This document shows positions 21,684-27,601 of a stretch of 27,601 nt of DNA, one piece after another (position 1 is the first letter of the stretch; each line of letters starts with the position of its first letter). The DNA comes from Ichthyophonus hoferi. Lineage: Eukaryota > Opisthokonta > Ichthyosporea > Ichthyophonida > Ichthyophonidae. The notes beneath the pieces were generated by a model. That model had not been told where the DNA came from. It made no database searches and saw only the letters and a list, made by a program, of their open reading frames with translations. The position numbers and the translations under genes are program-made. The stretch lies in assembly GCA_002751075.1 (NCBI GenBank), contig NAOQ01000051.1, forward strand, positions 198,178-225,778. The letters are read 5' to 3'.

Positions 21684-24600
21684 CTATTTTTTGTGCAAAA
21701 AGCAAACGGCTGCAGCACATGCCACCACGGCTACAACCAGGTGTGGGTATGGCTGTACATGGAACAAGGCACGTTTGCGCTGGTAGGCGGCAAGCCCATT
21801 CTGTAGGGCAGGGCTCGCATTGCATAGGTCTAGGGCCCGGTCCACTGCCGCCTGAGTAGCGGAAGCCCCTGGATCGTTAGGGGGGATACGGGTCTTTATA
21901 TCATTAAGGAAGTCAGAGAAGATTAGAAGCATGTTTTCCATGTTGTTAGCCTCCTGCATGAGTCGCACAGCCAGTCCCTTACGGATCTTCACCACACCTT
22001 CAAACACCCGCTTATTGTTGTAGCATGTGGCTAGGGTGGCAATAGCCATTACCTGTGGCACACCATAATACAATTAATACCTTTCTATCCAATTTGGGGA
22101 GGGGCAGGTGGGAATTGTATGTCATAGAGACCTGAATGCAAATAGGTACTGATAATAAATGCAGAGGTTGAAAGAGTGTTCGACAGAAAAATATATGATA
22201 TAGGGCAAGATAAAATACCGAGACTGAGAGGATGGGTGTGTATAATAGTTTCAAGAAAAAAAAACAAAGAGTGTTGAGAAGTTGACTAGGTAAAGAAGGA
22301 TAAAAAGAAAAATAAGCTAGTGAGACAAAGCCGCAAGAAGAAAAAGAGTGTTTTGCGAGTGAAGAGAGGAAGGAAAGGTAGAAAGACAGGTGGGTGCAAT
22401 ACTCCATAAAGAGATTATATTGTAAGCCTTGCCAAGGGCATACACAAAACCATCATCACTGATTGGTAAATATCCCCTCTATGTCATACAATAGTCAATA
22501 AAGACTGTCAGACACAACCCTGGCATACAAGAATGAGAGGAGGGGTGTATTATAGTATACTGACAATATAATGAACCGACATGTATGGGTGGAGGTCATG
22601 ACATCTAATAGGCCGTAAGGGTTTTTGGCAAGACACTAAAAAAACAGGGGTTGAAGAATGTAGTGTGGACTACATGAATAGGCTAAGGAAGGAAATGATA
22701 TAGAAAAAGACACAATGGAGGAGAAAGCAACTATATAAAAGAAACTCGGAAGTAATTCAGCGTAACCGAAAAAGTATGTGCATATATGTAGAGTGACCCT
22801 TCAGAATAATAAAGAAAACGAGGTGGATGGGATCTGAACACATGCCCCCCTAGCCAACCTGAGGAGGGTGCATTACAGGAGGAAACAAACCTGGGGGATG
22901 GCACAGAAACTGAACACGGAAGGGTTGCGCAGACGACCCATGTAGGCAAAGAGAGCAGGGACGTGTTCCAGTGCATTGGTAATCAGTTCGTTCAGGCAGG
23001 CCAAGGCCTGGGCCCGTGAGGTAGGTTGGCACAGGTCAGGGAGTGCCTTGACGTGCTTAGACCACACGGTACGAGGCCAGAAGCGGCGGCCATCCTCCAA
23101 ATCCTCTAGATAGTCACGGATAATGTTGACCTTTTGCAGGAACAGTCCCATGGAGTTGGCCTCCTCTAGGTTTTCTCCTACCTCGGCCCCCTCCAATCCA
23201 CTAACAGCAAACAGTTTAGACAAGCCAATGCCTACCAGGCCAGCCACGTGGTGACAGTAGTCATCCCAGTCCTTTAGGGTGTCCACCTCCACCGACTCCT
23301 CGCAGGCATAGTGGCACATTCCCTCGGCCATCTCCTTGGTAATGGACTGCCCAATACCCCCTATGGTAAGAAACTATATATAGCCCTTGCTAAATCACCC
23401 ACTAGATCACCCCCTATTGGTCAAAATGTCCTCTATTAGGCCAAATCTTGCAAGCATTAGCTAGTAACATACACAAAACACCTTTAACTGCAGTCACAAG
23501 GCAGGAATGTGTTAGCAGTATAGAGGTAGATTAGCATACTACTTCTGAATGGCCTCTACCAGAGCACTGCTATAAGCTATGAGCTCGAGAGGTAATTGTG
23601 TACATAGAATACAAGTGAAGGAACATGTTGTTCAAGATATGCATAAGGTGTAATAACTGAGACAAGGCAGACGCAAGGCAAAATATATATATAAGCAGTA
23701 AAAGAAATAAGACATAAGGATTATCATGGTATTGTGTTGGAGCCTTAAAGTGGTTAGGTCTGCTGTCTATACTTAAAGGCTTATATCGTAAGGTGTTAAG
23801 TAATTGCATAACCAATAATGATTCCCCGTAAGAGTTAGGCATAGTATAGTGGTCCTTGGCTACCCACAAAAATATTATTATTATTAGTTACCATGTAGAC
23901 GGATAGGGAGTGAATGTTCTGTAGAAACAGAGCACGCCTCCTATCCAATACAACTATCTAATACACCCTCTCAAGATGAAGAGGGTAAATAAAATAAGGG
24001 CAAACAGAATGGAGGCAAACAGAATGGAAGTAAGAAAGGGATGCGAGGAAGGTCCCCTCTAAGGTTTTCAAATACTCAGATACCATACCATAACAACTAG
24101 AGAGCTCACCTGAATCACATCTTGGTATTCCTGTCGCAACTTCAAGAACTCGCTGATCACAACGTCAAACTCACACAGCAAGAAACGGTCCTTCTCACCT
24201 TCTCCGTTGCCTGTGAAAGTCCAGCCAGGCTTTGTAATACTGTTGTGAAAATCAGTCAATAGCTCCTGTTGGAGACTGTGTGTCAGCTACCCGTTGGTAC
24301 AGAACATGGACATGTATGTACTCTAGACCACTAAAAGGTAACATAAAGTGTCCATCCTAGGAAGAAGGTTAATAGATGTGTTCCAGCCCAGTATCCTCGA
24401 GGAAGAGAAAGAGAAGGGGATGAGAGGGAGTAGCCCCATTGGAAGCTATAAGACTCGTCGTCCATTTATTTTTGGTGAGGCATTGCTGCACTACATAAAA
24501 TCTAATTTCCATGAAACGTGTGACACATGGATGAGTATAATTGTGTTCTTAACCAGCACCCTTGCAAACCTACCCTCTTTTTCTCAACAGGTATAGTCAT

Positions 24601-24915
24601 ATCATCTTCAATGGTGTCCAATCCTCGCAGTACAAGGTAGAAGAGACATACAGGCATACGCAGTTCATCGTCTAACGCTTGAATAACAGCGGCAAAAGAC
24701 CGACTGGTGCGATTAAGAAAGTTGTAACATTTTTTTGCCTCAGGAGTCATCTCACTCTGTGGATTAAAAGTGGTTTAGCAACTTGCGCAAGGTAATAGTA
24801 GCTGGGTGTAGTAAATAAAACTTACCGGCTTGGGTGGAAGGCCTACACCCCACACTTTGTAGCTGACAAGAGCCCATATTTCGTCCAGGTGATTAAGAGA
24901 ACTTACAAACTGCAT
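21684..24915 (-). CDS. FDFT1: Squalene synthase (farnesyl-diphosphate farnesyltransferase), complete, 5 exons
   Basis: The enzyme joins two farnesyl diphosphates head to head to presqualene diphosphate and reduces it with NADPH to squalene, the committed sterol step, at the ER membrane. Exons (minus): 24826-24915, 24574-24756, 24110-24265, 22891-23346 and 21684-22052, every junction in phase 0, giving 417 residues, the length of the human enzyme. Visible motifs: SFAAVIQALDDELRMPV (50-66), the first Asp-rich motif DTIEDD (77-82), the catalytic-Tyr region DDYCHHVAGLVGIGLS with Tyr173, the second Asp-rich motif IIRDYLED (218-225), then FCAIPQVMAIATLA spanning the last intron. The C-terminus is a membrane anchor (about 395-415, HLVVAVVACAAAVCFL) ending HKK. 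The acceptor before exon 4 is GGGCAG at 23347; an AG fourteen bases upstream would shift the phase, so it is not used. No residue needed for activity looks missing. Confidence 0.97.
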
Positions 24916-26341
24916 GATGGAAACCACTAATTAACTACACTTATTTATGTGTATATATTTGAGGCTCTGCCTGAATATATAAATACCTATTATAACATTT
25001 TACTGGGTGGTTATCCCGGCCGCCATATCATACCTCACTCCAGTGATGACGTTTCTATATTGAGCTATCCGATAAGATACAGCATTTCCTACTAAAACTA
25101 TAGGTAGGATATTGTATGGCTTACTTAGCTCACTATCTCATTATCTAGTGAGCATTGTCTAGTAAGGGGGCTCAAACTTATATTATGCTATCCAGGCCCT
25201 TCATACGTATCACCTACTGGGCTATGTTACCTTACACTATCGCTGTCTACTTTCTTTCGCCTGCCTCTTATTTATGTTCTTTTCTATTTTCTATCTTTTA
25301 GTCATATATTTCATCAAATCATCACCACAATATCTAAAAAAAACAATTACATTCCATGTATTTTAAATTTGATTTCATTGTACAATAAAGGCTCTTGGAA
25401 TTCCTCCTAATTGAACCCATTTCTAGTTAGTTTTCAATCCTCCAGTAGAGCTCTAAAATGGTGGTTTTGTTAATGGTTATGTTATTATTATATATGTATC
25501 CTTTCTGTATTGGATTAATGGTTTAACTGGCGTACGCAAAAAGATTTTGTCGTTATGCTAACATTGTTTCCCCTATTTTGCTAAAGAATATTGTTGAAAT
25601 TATTTTAAAATGAGGTAGACTATTATATCATGATCTAAGTCAAAAAGACATTGCTTTCTGTTGGCATGAAGATAAATATATATATTTTACAAACTTTTTA
25701 CGTATTGAATTACAGCATGACCAAGCGATTTATAGATTTGTGTAGTATTGACAACCGGAATTTATTAATATATTATCTATTTATAGGAGATAAGATCTAC
25801 GCATAAGGTCTCGGATTAAGAAATACATTGAATGCCAATGAACGATAATTGGCTAACGGCTAAATATCATTGAGTAGCCTATATAGAATTGAACAGAATA
25901 ATGGATTAGCGGATTGGATGAATGTTAATAGATGGCTCATGCCCTTAATTGGGCCAAATGGATTCAACCTAGACGGTATAGGGTATAGTAGAACTGTGGG
26001 GCAATAAGGATACTTTGCATGTAGCCAATTGAAGCTGCATGTGACGAAACTTAAATATAGTGATTCTGCCTTATTAGACATATGTTATCACATTGAAACA
26101 GACTAGTAGGAATTCCTAGTATGTATGCTTTATGTTATTCCTGGTAGTGTAGAAATGAAGGCTACTTCCAGTTAAGCAAGATATTAGTAGTTTATGTAAG
26201 ATAGGACAATTTCTATCTTTCAATGTCAGTTTGCACTTTGTAGAAGTAATTGCATTGTGCAGGTTAGATGACATTAACCAACGGTACAGTAATAAGCCTA
26301 AGATAAGATAAGGAAGCATTCCTAAAATATTACAATTCAAA
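24916..26341. other. Region upstream of squalene synthase, no recognised gene
   Basis: It should carry the squalene synthase promoter next to 24916; I see no convincing sterol-response element or TATA box. Open stretches on the minus strand (25860-26081, 26116-26340) give unconvincing peptides. GC falls further beyond 25300. Confidence 0.5.
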
Positions 26342-26689
26342 TTAAAAAGATTGTTGGCAATTAAAAATTGTATAGATGCAATTGATAAATAGCAAATAAC
26401 TGTTGTTAGAATCTATGGTGCATGTAAAAGTAGATTTGGCCTCATTGTTAATGGACATGGACCGTCCGTTCTCCATTTCGCTCGAGCTGGAGTTTAATTC
26501 ATATGAAAGGTTTCTAATCGTATTCTCGTCACTAATGTCTGACGTGAGCTGTAACTTAAACTTCTTTCTCCCCACGGATCCTGACTTATTTGCTATGGGA
26601 ATTGCTGACTTGTGTTTTACTCTAGTAATTGTGGGAGTTGATGCTTCTCTCCTGGTTACTAACATAACGACTACTAAATAAGCATACAA
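26342..26689 (-). CDS. Hypothetical open frame of 115 codons; strand uncertain
   Basis: The minus-strand reading gives a polar, Ser/Asn/Lys-rich peptide (MLVTRREASTPTITRVKHK, GRKKFKLQLTSDISDENT, ending FNCQQSF), like a disordered tail. The same DNA is open on the plus strand from an ATG at 26415 to TAA at 26681 (about 88 codons, hydrophobic; MVHVKVDLASLLMDM, LCFTLVIVGVDASLLV), and that frame has AATAAA 11 nt after its stop (26693-26698). At most one is likely real. No homology is recognised for either. Confidence 0.25.
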   Translation of the reverse strand: MYAYLVVVMLVTRREASTPTITRVKHKSAIPIANKSGSVGRKKFKLQLTSDISDENTIRNLSYELNSSSSEMENGRSMSINNEAKSTFTCTIDSNNSYLLFINCIYTIFNCQQSF

Positions 26690-27505
26690 AGAAATAAAGT
26701 CTTTTTTACGAGACGTTTATTGATTGCAACACTGATTCAAGTCAAGGATCCTGACTAAGTCTGTAGTTGTTTGTTCAAGGTCAATACCAGTTGACCGTGG
26801 GATAAGCATTAGAGATACGTATAGCCCCGACCAGGGATTCTATTGAACTGTTCTCTATCTGTTGTTAGCAGCATATTTTCCAATGATTATTCGAATAATC
26901 ATTCTGGTTGCTGCGTATCTTGTTTGTATCCTAAACTACTATGTATGCTTAAGTACCAATGACCAACACTACCTAAAAAAACTCATGGTAAATTTACGAG
27001 CTAGATTGCACCAATCATTTAGTTCTAATTAAATATAATTAGTGACATCTTGTAATTAATTCATTATCATTAATTAATATCTAGCTCTTAATTATCAATT
27101 GAAACCTCATGCTAAATGCTATTGAATATTTAGAGGTACAATCCTACATGAACATTAAGTATTTCTCATACAAGACATGACGCAGTATATGGCCTAACAT
27201 TTCCCTAATACTTGTAGGAGCTGAAATACTTCAACAACTCTTAACTAAAAAAAAATCAAAATCAAAATCAATTCATTTGAGGACTTTATAGAAGACCTCT
27301 GATAATTTGATCTTCCAGGGCTTATATCAAAATTTTCAAGACTGTAGGGCTTATAATAAGTAAGTATCAGTTTTTAACAGGTCAAACCCTCCATGTATCT
27401 AAAAGATATGCGAGTAGATAATAATTAAGAGCTGCTGTTCAGCCTTTCAAACAATATTGTTTTACTGATATTTATGGATTCTGGGGAGTTATCTATATAT
27501 ATGTA
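26690..27505. other. AT-rich region with TTAATTAA-type palindromes
   Basis: No coding exon is seen before the final open frame. At about 27025-27100, stretches such as CTAATTAAATATAATTAG and ATTAATTAATAT form overlapping imperfect inverted repeats. A short direct repeat (AAAATC three times) lies at about 27252-27270. Confidence 0.45.
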
Positions 27506-27601
27506 ATGCCAGATATATCTCAAGAGTTAGAAATTTATAACACAGATGCCAATCTAGAAGGCCAACTAGAAGGATCTGATATTAGTCAAGCTCCATGGAC
27601 A
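27506..27601 (+). CDS. Probable start of a gene cut by the window end
   Basis: An ATG at 27506 opens 32 codons to the last base (MPDISQELEIYNTD, then LEGQLEGSDISQAPWT). The peptide is acidic and polar with balanced codon use, unlike the surrounding AT-rich DNA. The frame stays open upstream to about 27470, so the true start or an acceptor could lie earlier. I do not recognise the product. Confidence 0.45.
   Translation, partial: MPDISQELEIYNTDANLEGQLEGSDISQAPWT

Noticed and set aside
22012-22407. 131-codon minus-strand frame in the last squalene synthase intron
   Set aside because: Pyrimidine-rich intron sequence running out of frame into the last exon.
23543-23555. 13-nt microexon in squalene synthase
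   Set aside because: I first needed it to mend a phase mismatch, but taking GGGCAG (23347) as acceptor joins VIQ to SITKEM directly, as in known enzymes.
1-27601. tRNA, rRNA or CRISPR
   Set aside because: No tRNA B-box (GGTTCRANNCC), no rRNA core words, and the repeats lack regular unique spacers.

Overview
This is eukaryotic nuclear DNA, AT-rich (about 36% GC by eye) and full of spliceosomal introns. I can follow five genes codon by codon across exon junctions, and a sixth more weakly. Introns run from about 49 nt to over 1 kb, several exons are only 33-49 nt, and AATAAA-type poly(A) signals lie about 150 nt past several stop codons. The gene set (GUF1, a Tvp18/Flower-type membrane protein, VAP and an animal/fungus-like squalene synthase of 417 residues) suggests an opisthokont, perhaps a unicellular holozoan such as an ichthyosporean, or an early-diverging fungus. 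The species cannot be fixed from the sequence. No tRNA, rRNA, retroelement or transposase could be supported.

Layout. 1-3831 (+): the 3' part of GUF1, the mitochondrial EF4/LepA-type GTPase, with a GC-AG intron. 3832-5705: intergenic, with a degenerate array of 15-17 bp units and an (AAT)n run. 5706-7865 (-): a Tvp18/Flower-family membrane protein in five exons. 9157-13358 (-): a complete VAP (Scs2/VAPA) gene in eight exons; its first intron holds a 298-N assembly gap with G-rich edges and an 'ATAACACT' satellite. 13923-14493 (+): a weak candidate gene with an armadillo-like stretch. 14494-17690: no recognised gene. 17691-19605 (+): a two-exon gene for a type I membrane protein with a secreted-side ricin-type lectin domain, a Ser/Thr/Val stalk, one transmembrane helix and a cytosolic starch/glycogen-binding CBM20. 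21684-24915 (-): complete squalene synthase in five exons. About 26342-26698: a region open on both strands. 27506-27601 (+): a likely gene start cut by the window edge.

How the genes relate. VAP, the Tvp18-like protein and squalene synthase all act at ER/Golgi membranes, and VAP and squalene synthase are both C-terminally anchored. They are interleaved with unrelated genes, so I read this as ordinary eukaryotic gene order, not a cluster. The most unusual item is the lectin-TM-CBM20 protein, which would link an outside or lumenal glycan ligand to cytosolic glycogen. A second signal is a strong excess of the pentamer CCAAT/ATTGG in the introns and spacers of the left part of the window.
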